13,453 nucleotides of DNA from Chloroflexota bacterium (GTDB lineage Bacteria; Chloroflexota; Dehalococcoidia; DSTF01; RBG-16-68-14), in contig JACZTE010000002.1 in NCBI GenBank assembly GCA_022573935.1, forward strand, positions 1 through 13,453, given 5' to 3'. The notes beneath the pieces were generated by a model. It was not told where the DNA came from, searched no databases, and was given only the letters and a program-made list of their open reading frames with translations. Positions 5,384 to 13,280 of the stretch are shown piece after piece (positions within the stretch are counted from its first letter, which is position 1; each line of letters begins with the position of its first letter). The translations under genes were made by a program, and so were the position numbers.

Positions 5384-6826
5384 CTATTGCATGATCCCGA
5401 CTTGGACGTTGCGGAAGCGGGCGGGCGCGGAGCCGTGGCCGGTGTGGGCCACCTGCTCGGGCTGGCCTTTGCCGCAGTTCGGCGTCCCCCAGACGAGCCA
5501 GTGGTCGCGATTGCAGACGGCGTCGCAGGAGCCCCAGAACTGGGGTGTGATGCCGGTGTAGGTGGCGTTCTTGACCAGGTCGCCCAGCTTCCCGTTCTTG
5601 ATCTCGCGGCCCACCTCGGTGCCGAACTGGAAATTGAGCCGCCGGTCGTCGATGCTCCAACTGCGGTTCGTCTCCATATAGATGCCGTCGTCGGTGTCGG
5701 CGATGAGGTCTTCCAGCGACCAGTCGCCGGGATCCAGGTTGACGTTCGTCATCCGGATCAGGGGGATGCGGTTCCAGCCCGAAGCGCGCATGGCGCCGTT
5801 GCTCGTCTGGCCGAGCGTGGTCGCTGTCTCCCGCGAGGTCAGGTAGCCGACGAAGTTTCCCTCTCGCACCACCGGCGTCGAGTGGGCTGGGATCCCCTCG
5901 TCGTCGTAGCCGAAGGTACCCAGCCCGCCCGCGATGGTGGCATCGGCGGTGATGTTGACGGCGGGCGAGCCGTACTGGAAATTGCCCAGCTTGTCGACGG
6001 TGAGGAAGCTGGTACCGGCGAACGCAGCCTCGGTACCCAAGACGCGGTCAAGCTCGATGGCGTGGCCGCACGACTCGTGGATCTGGAGCGCCACCTGGCT
6101 GCCGTCCAGGATGATGGTCGTGTTGCCGGCGGGGCAAGGCTTCGCCGTGAGTAGCTCGGCCGCCTCCGCAGCTATGCGAGCCGCGTTGCCCGGCAGATCC
6201 CAGCGCTCGACGAACTCCCACCCCTCGGTGCCCTGGTGCCGCCCGACGCTGTTCGGGTAGGAGCGGCGCTGCACCTCCCCTTCGTCCACGGCGGTGGCTT
6301 CGATGCCGCAGCCGGTCTCCACCAGCGTCTGCTGGATTTCGCTCCCCTCGGTGCTGACAAAGAGCTTCTCATCGCGCTGACAGTAGCTGTTCGCCTCGGC
6401 CATGACGATGTGGGCTACCTTAGTCATCGCCTCGGTGGTGCGTAAGAGGAGCGCGATCTTGTCGTCCAGCGACACGGCGAATGGGTCCTGCTGCACGGGA
6501 GTCGTGTAGCTATCGACGATAGCTACCGGCGCGCCTAGGTCGGCCGGCGTTCCGCGCACCAGCGCGGAGGCGCGGGCGATGCGCACCGCCTCGGCGGCGA
6601 CGCGGTCGGCCTCCTCCATCGTTAGCAAACGGCTGCTGGCGAAGCCCCAGCAGCCGTCCACCAGCACCCGCACGCCGAAGCCGATCGACTCGTCGTACGT
6701 GAGCGCTTCCACGTTGTGGAGGCGCACGGTAACCGACTCCGCTTGCGTCCGGAGGACGCGCACATCGGCGTATTGGGCGCCCTGGCTGCGGGCGGTATCT
6801 AGGGCGCGGAGGGCGAGATCGCGCAT
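5384..6826 (-). CDS. tldD: TldD-family zinc metalloprotease
   Basis: A 480-residue TldD/PmbA (peptidase U62) protein, the size of E. coli TldD (481). The catalytic motif is HESCGH (250-255): His250 and His255 are the metal ligands and Glu251 the catalytic base. Cys431 in the NCGKGQP segment matches the cysteine metal ligand of TldD. The N-terminal fold (residues 1-~220) and the central DDEG/SRETA region are typical. TldD with its partner TldE forms a heterodimer that cleaves unfolded peptides; in E. coli the pair matures microcin B17 and degrades the CcdA antitoxin. ATG at 6826 follows AGGAGG by five bases and is preferred over the in-frame GTG at 6832, which overlaps that site. The gene has a good promoter of its own (6874-6901). 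The toxin-antitoxin operon lies 86 bases downstream. A TldE-like gene begins at 110, far from tldD. Confidence 0.95.
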   Translation of the reverse strand: MRDLALRALDTARSQGAQYADVRVLRTQAESVTVRLHNVEALTYDESIGFGVRVLVDGCWGFASSRLLTMEEADRVAAEAVRIARASALVRGTPADLGAPVAIVDSYTTPVQQDPFAVSLDDKIALLLRTTEAMTKVAHIVMAEANSYCQRDEKLFVSTEGSEIQQTLVETGCGIEATAVDEGEVQRRSYPNSVGRHQGTEGWEFVERWDLPGNAARIAAEAAELLTAKPCPAGNTTIILDGSQVALQIHESCGHAIELDRVLGTEAAFAGTSFLTVDKLGNFQYGSPAVNITADATIAGGLGTFGYDDEGIPAHSTPVVREGNFVGYLTSRETATTLGQTSNGAMRASGWNRIPLIRMTNVNLDPGDWSLEDLIADTDDGIYMETNRSWSIDDRRLNFQFGTEVGREIKNGKLGDLVKNATYTGITPQFWGSCDAVCNRDHWLVWGTPNCGKGQPEQVAHTGHGSAPARFRNVQVGIMQ

Positions 6827-6873
6827 GAGCACCTCCTGTGTTAGATGCGTTCTTGTTGGGGGCTTCCGTTGGC

Positions 6874-6901
6874 ATCATAGCCCGCTGGGGGTTGATGTCA
6901 A
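6874..6901 (-). promoter_or_regulatory. Strong sigma-70-type promoter of tldD
   Basis: On the minus strand a perfect TTGACA (6901-6896) and TATGAT (6879-6874; five of six) are separated by 16 bases. The leader to the ATG would be about 40 bases. A perfect 5-2-5 palindrome (GTTGA/TCAAC, 6891-6902) overlaps the -35 box and could bind a repressor. Confidence 0.7.
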
Positions 6902-6918
6902 CTCGTGGCTGGCTGGGC

Positions 6919-6947
6919 TTGACGTGAACGGGCTCCTCTACGATAGT
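6919..6947 (+). promoter_or_regulatory. Probable sigma-70-type promoter of the second SDR
   Basis: TTGACG (6919-6924), then 17 bases, then GATAGT (6942-6947), which matches four of six. Its -35 box is only 17 bases from the -35 box of the divergent tldD promoter, so the two polymerase sites are back to back and could be regulated together. Confidence 0.5.
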
Positions 6948-6997
6948 ATTGGCGGCTCATCGGGCACTCCGGTGAGGCGTTGGGAAGGAGCAACAGT

Positions 6998-7759
6998 ATG
7001 CAGCTCTCCGGCAAGAACGCAATCGTCACCGGCTCCGCGGTCGGCGTGGGGCGGGCCACCGCGCTGGAGCTGGCGAAGCGCGGGGCGAACGTCGTCGTCA
7101 ACTACTCGCGATCGGAAGACGAGGCGAAGGAGACAGTCGCCGAGGTGGAGCGGCTGGGTGCGAAAGCGCTGCTGGTACGCGCCGACGTCTCGCGAGACTC
7201 GGAAGTGCGGGCGATGGTGGAGCGCGCCGTCGACGCCTTCGGCTCGATCCACGTGCTGGTGAACAACGCTGGTACCACCGCGTTCGTCAACTTCGCCGAT
7301 CTGGAGGGGATGACGGAAGACCACTGGGATCGCATTCTGGCGGTGAACCTGAAGGGCCCCTTCTTCTGCTCGCGAGCGGCAGCCGGCCCGCTGAAGGAGA
7401 CCGGCGAGGGGGCAATCGTGAACATCGCGTCCGTAGCCGGCACCCGAGCGATCGGTAGCTCCATCGCCTACGCTGCCTCGAAGGCGGGCCTGATCAACCT
7501 CACCGTCGCGTTGGCGCGGGTGCTGGCGCCTGAGGTACGGGTCAACTGTGTCGCGCCGGGCTTCATCGATACACGCTGGCTGCGCCAGGGGCTTGGCGAT
7601 GCCTTCGATCCGGTCAAGCAGATGACGGCCGCTCAGACCCCGCTGGGCCGTGTCTCCACGGCTGAGGATATCGCCCAGGTAGTGTTGAGCCTGATCGAAG
7701 GGGCGGATTTCGTTACCGGCCAGACCATCACCGTCGATGGCGGCAGCGGTATCGCCTAA
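6998..7759 (+). CDS. SDR family oxidoreductase (FabG-like, probably NADP-dependent)
   Basis: A 253-residue classical SDR with cofactor motif TGSAVGVG (11-18), NNAG (89-92), and catalytic Asn117, Ser145, Tyr158 and Lys162 (YAASK). Strand 2 ends NYSRS with no acidic residue and has Arg38, which favours NADP(H). The VNCVAPGFIDT and C-terminal VTGQTITVDGG segments are family-typical. The protein resembles 3-oxoacyl-ACP reductase-type enzymes, but with no fatty-acid genes nearby the substrate is open. ATG at 6998 follows AAGGAG at seven bases; the in-frame TTG at 6980 is not needed. It diverges from tldD and converges on an alpha/beta hydrolase with a 15-base gap that holds no terminator hairpin. 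Confidence 0.93.
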   Translation: MQLSGKNAIVTGSAVGVGRATALELAKRGANVVVNYSRSEDEAKETVAEVERLGAKALLVRADVSRDSEVRAMVERAVDAFGSIHVLVNNAGTTAFVNFADLEGMTEDHWDRILAVNLKGPFFCSRAAAGPLKETGEGAIVNIASVAGTRAIGSSIAYAASKAGLINLTVALARVLAPEVRVNCVAPGFIDTRWLRQGLGDAFDPVKQMTAAQTPLGRVSTAEDIAQVVLSLIEGADFVTGQTITVDGGSGIA

Positions 7760-7774
7760 TGATCGCAAGCAGAG

Positions 7775-8563
7775 CTACGATGTCGCCCAGCCCGCCTCCT
7801 CTAGGAACCGGCCTACCCGATGGTTGAACGCCTCCGGCTGCTCGAAGTAGGCCGAGTGGCCGGTGTTTGGGCAGACCTCGAACTGGGAACCAGGCACCTG
7901 TTCATGTGCCAGCCGCACGACGGACGGCGGTGTGATGCTATCGTCTTCGCCCACCAGGAAGAGGATGGGGATCTCCAGCGCAGCGAGGGCCTGAGCGGAG
8001 CTGCCGCGGTAGCCGGGGATGGGCGCCAGGAAGTTCTTGGGCCGCGGCGGGTTCATTCGGCCGATGAGCCGATAGAGGAACGCCAGGTCCGGCCGCTCCT
8101 CCCGCAGCCGGGGCGAGATCGCCCGCTGGAGCAGCGAGCGACGGCCGATGGGGGTGCGCCGGTGCGCTTCCTGCGCCGAGCGTACCTCGTCGCTGATGGC
8201 GCCGCCGGTGGTGCCCGCCAGCACCAGTGCACGCACCCGCCCCGGATTGCGCAGGGCGAAGCCCACCGCTGTTCGCCCGCCCATCGACTGGGCGACGATA
8301 GCGATATCCTCAATGCCCAGCCGGTCGAGGAGCTGGCGCAAGTCCTCGGCGAAGGCGCGGCGGCCCGGGCCATCGGCCGTTTCCGCCGATCGGCCGAAGC
8401 TGCGGTGGTCGAAGACGAGGCAGCGGTACCGCGCCGCAAAGTAAGGCAGCTGCTGCCACCAGCTCAGGTGGTTGCCGCCAGCTCCGTGAGCGAAGACTAG
8501 AGGCGGCCCCTTGCCATACGTCTGGTAGTAGAGTCGGATGCCGTTAATGGGAGCCCAAGGCAT
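7775..8563 (-). CDS. Alpha/beta-fold hydrolase
   Basis: A 262-residue alpha/beta hydrolase of the esterase/lactonase/C-C hydrolase superfamily. The oxyanion-hole motif HGAGG is at 26-30. The catalytic triad is nucleophile Ser93 in AQSMGG, Asp208 in GEDDSITP, and His236 in NTGHSAYF. A cap domain of about 60 residues lies between strands 6 and 7 (roughly 125-190). Start ATG at 8563 gives the expected N-terminus (NGIRLYYQTYG), but no ribosome-binding site precedes it, so a leaderless or weakly initiated transcript is possible. It is a single gene, divergent from the ABC uptake operon and convergent with the SDR. Substrate unknown. Confidence 0.92.
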   Translation of the reverse strand: MPWAPINGIRLYYQTYGKGPPLVFAHGAGGNHLSWWQQLPYFAARYRCLVFDHRSFGRSAETADGPGRRAFAEDLRQLLDRLGIEDIAIVAQSMGGRTAVGFALRNPGRVRALVLAGTTGGAISDEVRSAQEAHRRTPIGRRSLLQRAISPRLREERPDLAFLYRLIGRMNPPRPKNFLAPIPGYRGSSAQALAALEIPILFLVGEDDSITPPSVVRLAHEQVPGSQFEVCPNTGHSAYFEQPEAFNHRVGRFLEEAGWATS

Positions 8564-8876
8564 AACAACGCTGATCCAGGCAAGTCGCGTGCAAGCGTAC
8601 CATCACGCTCGTGACTCAGGCAAGGGCCGTGCACGGGCTCGGTTCCGGCCGCTCAGCCATGCGCTTGCAGCGGGCTCGCTTGACAGAAGTAGCCATATCG
8701 GGTAGACGTACGTGCAGGACGCGCTTGCATGACGGCGGTGGGATTGCCTCTTTGTTGCAGTCGATCCTTGTCCAAAGCCATGTACCGTAAGCCGTTCGTG
8801 CGTATCATGGTGGCGTCTGCCCGCGGGCGGGCTCCGAGCATGTCAGCGGAACGAGCGTAAGGAGGAGGGAACCACC
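8564..8876. other. 313-bp divergent intergenic region before the ABC uptake operon
   Basis: No convincing gene lies here. Visible elements are a perfect 5-2-5 palindrome TCACG/CGTGA at 8603-8614 on the hydrolase side, a repeated nonamer GCGCTTGCA at 8661 and 8721, a GC-rich 6-2-6 palindrome (GCCCGC/GCGGGC) at 8819-8832, and AAGGAGGAGG just before the binding-protein ATG. A candidate promoter is listed separately. The length fits a regulated divergent promoter region, but no known riboswitch or operator is recognised. Confidence 0.5.
8680..8708 (+). promoter_or_regulatory. Possible promoter of the ABC uptake operon
   Basis: A perfect TTGACA (8680-8685) is followed after 17 bases by TAGACG (8703-8708), a weak -10 (three of six). 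If used, the leader would be about 160 bases and include the GC-rich palindrome at 8819-8832. Confidence 0.3.
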
Positions 8877-10595
8877 ATGGCGAGAACGAATTACTGGCAG
8901 CGGTTACAGAGCCAACGAATCACCCGCAGGCGGCTGATGGTCGGAGCGGGCGTAGGCGTGGCGGGGCTAGCCGTCGCAGCGGCCTGCGGCGACGGCGGCG
9001 GAAACGGGACGTCGCCCACGGCGACATCCGTCGCCAGCGCAACGGCGACGCCCGCGCCGACGCCGGTCCGAGGCGGGCGCTACAAGGCTGTCACCTCCGT
9101 CGGGTTCGATACGCTGGACCCACACATCTCCATCGCCGGAGCCACCGCCTGGTTCCCCAGGCTCTACAACGTGCTCGTCAACCGCTCACCGATCGATCCC
9201 GACCGCATCCTGCACGACATGGCGTCGTCGTATGAGACTCCAGACGAGACGACCTACATCTTTACCATCCGGCCGGGGGTGAAGATCGCCCCCAACGACC
9301 TGGGCGTGCCGGAACGGGACATGGACGCCGAGGACTGCCGTATCACGTACGACCGGATCGGGAGCTTGCCCGAGGCGAACGGCTGCTCTTTCGTATGCAA
9401 TTTCTTCGCATCGCACGAGGCGACAGAGCCGATGGTGTACAAGGTTGAGACCCCGACACCTTATGCGTGGTTCCTGTTCAATATCGGGGGCACGATTAGC
9501 ATGGTGGTGCCCAAGGAGCTTATCCAGGCAGACGACCCGGGGCTCATGCTGCGCGCATCCGCCGGCGCCGGCCCCTTCGTCGCTCGAGAAGGCGCGTTCA
9601 CAGCGGGCGAGAAGTTAAGCCTGGAACGCAACACCAACTACTACGGCACGGATCCGGACAATAACAACGCAGCGTTGCCGTACATCGATGGGATAGACGC
9701 GCTGATTATCGCTGACCGGCAGACGCAGCGCTCGGCGTTTATCGATCAGCAGGTCCACGAGTACGGCGCGGCGAATATCGACGACATGAACGAGCTGACG
9801 AGCCAGCACGATGTGAGCCTCACATCGCAGGAGACGACCTGGACCTTTATCTCCTTCACCATGAACGTCGAAAAGCCCCCATTCGACAATCCCAAGATCC
9901 GCCAGGCCGCAACCTTGGCGCTCAACCGGCAAGAGTACGTAGAGCGCGTGTACAAGGGCGAAGCAAAGATCAACGGGCTGGTGCACTGGCCCGTAAGGGG
10001 CGCTCTGTCCGATTCGGATCTTGCAGAGTTCCAGCCGTTTGACCCCGTGCGCGCGAGGGAGCTTATCAGGGAGGCGACAGGGGAAGACACCGTCGACATC
10101 AAGGTGATGTATCCCGCCAGCTTCCCGCTCTTTGAGCACGACCAGCACCTGCAGATCTTCGTGACGCAGATGGAGGAAGCAGGCTTTAACCTGAATCAGG
10201 ACCCGCAGAGGTTTGATGTCTGGTTGGAGAACTATACTAACAAGGAGTACGACTGCAGTCTGGCGGTGAATCAGTTGTATGAGACGGCTGAGTTTCCGCT
10301 AAACTTCCAGCACTCCACGGGCCCGGTCGGCAATGGCATCTACGCGAACGGCATACAGGACCCAGAGGTCGACGCGGCGATCGAGGCGAGCAAGACCGTC
10401 ACCGACCTTGACGCGCGGATCGAGGCGCTTAAGCAAGTCCAGCTGCTGATCTACGACAAGGGGCCGGCCTTCCTGCCCCTTGTCACCCCGTTCAGCCGCA
10501 CACTGCGCTGGAACTTCGTGCACAACTACCCCAATGGGCTGGGCAATAGCACAAACCTGCTGACCCACAACTGGTGGCTGGACCTACCGGCGTGA
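8877..10595 (+). CDS. ABC transporter substrate-binding lipoprotein (SBP family 5, peptide/solute)
   Basis: A 572-residue extracytoplasmic solute receptor of the DppA/OppA family. The N-terminus carries a Tat-like signal (ITRRRLMVG, Arg17-19) and a lipobox ending in Cys37 (VAAAC), so it is probably exported folded and lipid-anchored. A low-complexity Thr/Ala/Pro linker (about 45-64) tethers the binding domain, a layout often seen in Chloroflexota. The SBP_bac_5 core starts near residue 65 (RGGRYKAV) and continues with FDTLDPH, a TYIFTIRPGVK strand, YFxxNVEKPPFDNPKIRQA-like elements (the conserved family segment near 330-347), and a terminal domain ending NWWLDLPA. ATG at 8877 has a strong AAGGAGGAGG site. 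It is the first gene of an operon with two permeases. The bound ligand (peptide, glutathione, sugar or nickel) cannot be deduced. Confidence 0.93.
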   Translation: MARTNYWQRLQSQRITRRRLMVGAGVGVAGLAVAAACGDGGGNGTSPTATSVASATATPAPTPVRGGRYKAVTSVGFDTLDPHISIAGATAWFPRLYNVLVNRSPIDPDRILHDMASSYETPDETTYIFTIRPGVKIAPNDLGVPERDMDAEDCRITYDRIGSLPEANGCSFVCNFFASHEATEPMVYKVETPTPYAWFLFNIGGTISMVVPKELIQADDPGLMLRASAGAGPFVAREGAFTAGEKLSLERNTNYYGTDPDNNNAALPYIDGIDALIIADRQTQRSAFIDQQVHEYGAANIDDMNELTSQHDVSLTSQETTWTFISFTMNVEKPPFDNPKIRQAATLALNRQEYVERVYKGEAKINGLVHWPVRGALSDSDLAEFQPFDPVRARELIREATGEDTVDIKVMYPASFPLFEHDQHLQIFVTQMEEAGFNLNQDPQRFDVWLENYTNKEYDCSLAVNQLYETAEFPLNFQHSTGPVGNGIYANGIQDPEVDAAIEASKTVTDLDARIEALKQVQLLIYDKGPAFLPLVTPFSRTLRWNFVHNYPNGLGNSTNLLTHNWWLDLPA

Positions 10596-10604
10596 TAGCC
10601 GGTA
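10585..10604 (+). other. Stem-loop between binding protein and permease genes
   Basis: TACCGGC (10585-10591) and GCCGGTA (10598-10604) form a perfect 7-bp stem, with the binding-protein stop codon in the six-base loop. Such hairpins after the binding-protein gene commonly protect its mRNA and raise its level over the permeases. No U-run follows, so it is not a full terminator. Confidence 0.5.
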
Positions 10605-10631
10605 CGCTCCGGCCGGTCTAGCGAGGGCACG

Positions 10632-11579
10632 ATGCGTGCCTATATCATCCGGCGGATGATCACAGGAGTGTTCATCCTGTTCATCCTGTCGGTCGTCGTC
10701 TTCGTGTTGATGCGGCTGGCGCCGGGGGATCCCGCCATTCTTGCATGCGGGCTGAATGCTTCACCCGAATGCATTGACGCTAGGCGTGAGCAGCTAGGCC
10801 TGAACGATTCGTGGCCCGTTCAGTACGGGAATTGGGTCAGGGATGTCAGCAGCGGTGATTTGGGCGTAGAGGCGATCACTCACGATCCGGTCATCGACAA
10901 GCTCAAAGCCCGCTTGCCCGTCACCTTGGAGCTGATGATCATCACCATGATTGCCACGGTAGCCATCGGGGTGCCGTTTGGCGTCATCTCCGCCTTGTAT
11001 CGAAACTCACCGGCGGACTATGGCGTGCGAGTCACGGCGGTCATGGGGCTCTCCATTCCAAACTTCTGGCTCGCGACGCTCGTGCTCATCATCCCCCAGG
11101 AGCTGTGGGGCTACGCCCCAACGTTCGCGCATGCCATCAGCATCACCGAAGATCCCGTGGGCAACCTGTTGCAGTTCGTGCCACCGGCCCTAGTGCTCGC
11201 GCTGGCTTCGTCCGCGGGGATCATGCGCCTCACGCGCTCCTCTCTCTTGGAGGTGATGGGGACCGACTACGTTCGGACGGCGCGGTCCAAGGGGCTGCGG
11301 GAATCGCTGGTGGTGAGCCGGCATGCCCTCAAGAACTCCATGATCCCGGTCGTGACCGTGCTCGGGCTCCAGATCGCGTTCTTGCTGGGCGGGGCCGTGA
11401 TCATCGAGCGGATATTCGCTCTTCCAGGGGTCGGCCAGTATCTCTTCGATTCGTTGCTCAGCAAGGACTTCCAGGTTGTGCAGAGCCTGACCGTCCTGGT
11501 TGGCGCGGTGGTGATCTCAATGAACCTACTCGTGGATATCGCCTACGCGTGGCTGGACCCGCGCATCCGCTACGCGTGA
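10632..11579 (+). CDS. ABC transporter permease, DppB/OppB type
   Basis: A 315-residue inner-membrane permease. An N-terminal transmembrane helix (about 9-28) is followed by LAPGDPA, the periplasmic loop with the LGLNDSWPVQYGNW segment, and a core of five more helices. The EAA coupling loop that docks on the ATPase is at about 212-239 (YVRTARSKGL, then NSMIPV). The ALPGVGQYLFDS segment near the C-terminus is typical of the DppB family. Residues CGLNASPEC in the first loop contain two cysteines that might form a disulfide. ATG at 10632 has GAGGG five bases upstream, 36 bases after the binding-protein stop. It should pair with the DppC-type permease to form the translocation channel. Confidence 0.93.
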   Translation: MRAYIIRRMITGVFILFILSVVVFVLMRLAPGDPAILACGLNASPECIDARREQLGLNDSWPVQYGNWVRDVSSGDLGVEAITHDPVIDKLKARLPVTLELMIITMIATVAIGVPFGVISALYRNSPADYGVRVTAVMGLSIPNFWLATLVLIIPQELWGYAPTFAHAISITEDPVGNLLQFVPPALVLALASSAGIMRLTRSSLLEVMGTDYVRTARSKGLRESLVVSRHALKNSMIPVVTVLGLQIAFLLGGAVIIERIFALPGVGQYLFDSLLSKDFQVVQSLTVLVGAVVISMNLLVDIAYAWLDPRIRYA

Positions 11580-11589
11580 GGCTGAGGCG

Positions 11590-12498
11590 ATGACGACGAC
11601 GTCAGAGGTAGGTGCCCTGGGAGGCGAGCTGGAGCAGGCGATCCGGCCCCGCCGTCACCCGCTGCGCAGCTTAGCGACCGTTGCTCGCCAGAACCCGCTG
11701 GGAGTGATCGGCTTCCTGATCATCTTTATCCTAACGATCGTCGCCATCTTTGCGCCCCTGATCGCTCCATTCGATGTTGGAGATTTCCGGGCTGGGCAGC
11801 CGAAGGAGAACCCGTCCTGGACACATCTCTTTGGAACCGATGGCCTGGGCCATGACGTGTTCAGCCGGGTGGTGCACGGTACCCGTATCTCGATGACCAT
11901 CGCGGTGCTTGCTGTCGGCGGAGGCACCATTATCGCGACGGTGCTCGGCATCATCTCCGGCTATATGGGCGGCATCATCGACAGCGTCATCCAGCGCATT
12001 GTAGACACTGCCATCGCCTTCCCGATCCTGCTGCTGCTGCTGATTTTGGCCCAGGTACTTGGGCCTTCGATGCGGACCGTGATCATCGCCGTGGGCATCG
12101 CCTTTATCGCTCCGGTGACGAGGGTAGTGCGCGGGGCGGTGTTATCGGAGCGGAATAACCAGTACGTGGAGGCGGCGCGTGCCTTGGGAGCGACGACCCC
12201 GCGCATTCTCCTCCGCCACATCGCGCCTAACGTCGTCGCCCTGGCGATCATCATCGCTACGACGCTGCTGGGCACCGCGATCTTGGCCGAAGCGGCGCTC
12301 TCATTCCTTGGGCTGGGCATTCCGGTGCCGAACCCATCCTGGGGCACGGATGTGAGCCTGGCCCGGGCCAGCCCGCCCTACCACATCTGGTGGGCGTTCT
12401 TCCCGGGCGCCGCGATCACGCTGACGGTGCTGGGCTTCAACCTGCTGGGCGACTCGCTGCGCGACATCTTCGACCCGCGGCTGCGTGGTCGCCTCTAG
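11590..12498 (+). CDS. ABC transporter permease, DppC/OppC type
   Basis: A 302-residue permease that completes the transmembrane heterodimer. A cytoplasmic N-terminal arm (1-37, ending RQNPLG) leads into helix 1 (about 38-60). The characteristic FGTDGLGHDVFSR loop is at 81-93, and the EAA loop at about 191-214 (YVEAARALGA, then LRHIAPN). The LSFLGLGIPVPNPSWG and DSLRDIFDPRLRG segments are hallmarks of the family. The start is 10 bases after the DppB stop, with GAGG upstream. The next gene is convergent and not an ATPase. The DppC stop overlaps the stop of that gene in a shared CTAG, so no DppD/DppF ATPases belong to this operon. Confidence 0.94.
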   Translation: MTTTSEVGALGGELEQAIRPRRHPLRSLATVARQNPLGVIGFLIIFILTIVAIFAPLIAPFDVGDFRAGQPKENPSWTHLFGTDGLGHDVFSRVVHGTRISMTIAVLAVGGGTIIATVLGIISGYMGGIIDSVIQRIVDTAIAFPILLLLLILAQVLGPSMRTVIIAVGIAFIAPVTRVVRGAVLSERNNQYVEAARALGATTPRILLRHIAPNVVALAIIIATTLLGTAILAEAALSFLGLGIPVPNPSWGTDVSLARASPPYHIWWAFFPGAAITLTVLGFNLLGDSLRDIFDPRLRGRL

Positions 12499-13280
12499 CG
12501 CTCCTCCAGAAACTCCGCGACCAGCGACACGAACTCGTCCCGCTTCTCCAGCATGGGTTGATGGCCGCACTCCGGCAGGATCGTCACGCGCGCGTCCTTG
12601 ATCTGCGAGCGAAAGTCCTCGGCGTAGCTGGGCGGCACCAGGCGGTCGGATTCGCCCCAGATGATGAGCGTGGGAGACTGGATGCGATGGATACGGCGGC
12701 GCAACCCTCGGTCTGGGATGGGCCAGAGGAACTTGCTGGCCGTGGCCAGCGCCTGTATGCGCTGGTAGGCTTGCTCAACCCGTTCCTCCTTCGTCTCGGG
12801 CGGGGGGTAGGCGATCTTCGCCGCCTCAGACTCCGGGTCGTGCCAGGTGTACGGGAGGAGCTGCTCTGGGCTAAGGGTGAAGAAGTCTAGCACCGGCTCG
12901 TCGTCGCGCCAGAGGCCGACCGGGTTCGCCAGCACGAGCCGTCGCACGCGATGGGGGCAGAGGGCCGCCAGCTCCGCCGCCAGCATGCCTCCCATCGAGT
13001 GCCCGACGACGTGCGCGGAATCGAGCCCTAGCTCGTCCATCAGGTCGTGGCAGTAGAGGGCGAGGTCGATGATATCATCGATGTGCTCGCTCCCCTCCGA
13101 GGCGCCGAAACCGGGGTGCCAGGGGGCGTAGACGGTGAAGCGTTGGGCAAGCAGATCCAGGTACTCGCCCTCGTGTAGGCCACCTGCGCCGTGGAGGAAG
13201 AGCAGCGGTTCGCCTGAGCCGCCCTGCAGCAGATGGGCCTGAAACATGCCGTCGCGCAGCGAAATATCGCGCGGTTCCAT
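12495..13280 (-). CDS. Alpha/beta-fold hydrolase coupled to an LLM monooxygenase
   Basis: A 261-residue alpha/beta hydrolase. The oxyanion motif HGAGG is at 30-34, nucleophile Ser95 in GHSMGG, acid Asp212 in GESDRLVP, and His240 in ECGHQP. A cap region of about 65 residues (roughly 125-190) carries a Trp/Pro-rich stretch. The frame is open upstream to 13352, but the ATG at 13280 overlaps the stop codon of the preceding LLM gene (TAATG), and the first codons (EPRDISLRD) match the usual start of such hydrolases, so this start is preferred. The tight coupling suggests the enzyme hydrolyses the product of the monooxygenase, for example an ester or lactone; that is inference. Its 3' end overlaps the convergent DppC gene by four bases. 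Confidence 0.93.
   Translation of the reverse strand: MEPRDISLRDGMFQAHLLQGGSGEPLLFLHGAGGLHEGEYLDLLAQRFTVYAPWHPGFGASEGSEHIDDIIDLALYCHDLMDELGLDSAHVVGHSMGGMLAAELAALCPHRVRRLVLANPVGLWRDDEPVLDFFTLSPEQLLPYTWHDPESEAAKIAYPPPETKEERVEQAYQRIQALATASKFLWPIPDRGLRRRIHRIQSPTLIIWGESDRLVPPSYAEDFRSQIKDARVTILPECGHQPMLEKRDEFVSLVAEFLEER

Noticed and set aside
5375..6154. Long plus-strand open frame of 259 codons
   Set aside because: It lies antisense to tldD, has no ribosome-binding site and gives an Ala/Gly/Val/Arg-rich protein without domain motifs. It is a by-product of high GC at third codon positions.
6938..7768. Minus-strand open frame of 276 codons
   Set aside because: It is fully antisense to the SDR gene, whose catalytic motifs are intact. 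The product is compositionally biased with no recognisable fold.
8653..8841. 62-codon minus-strand frame in the 313-bp gap
   Set aside because: There is no ribosome-binding site and no recognisable motif, and it would cover the region expected to hold the uptake-operon promoter.
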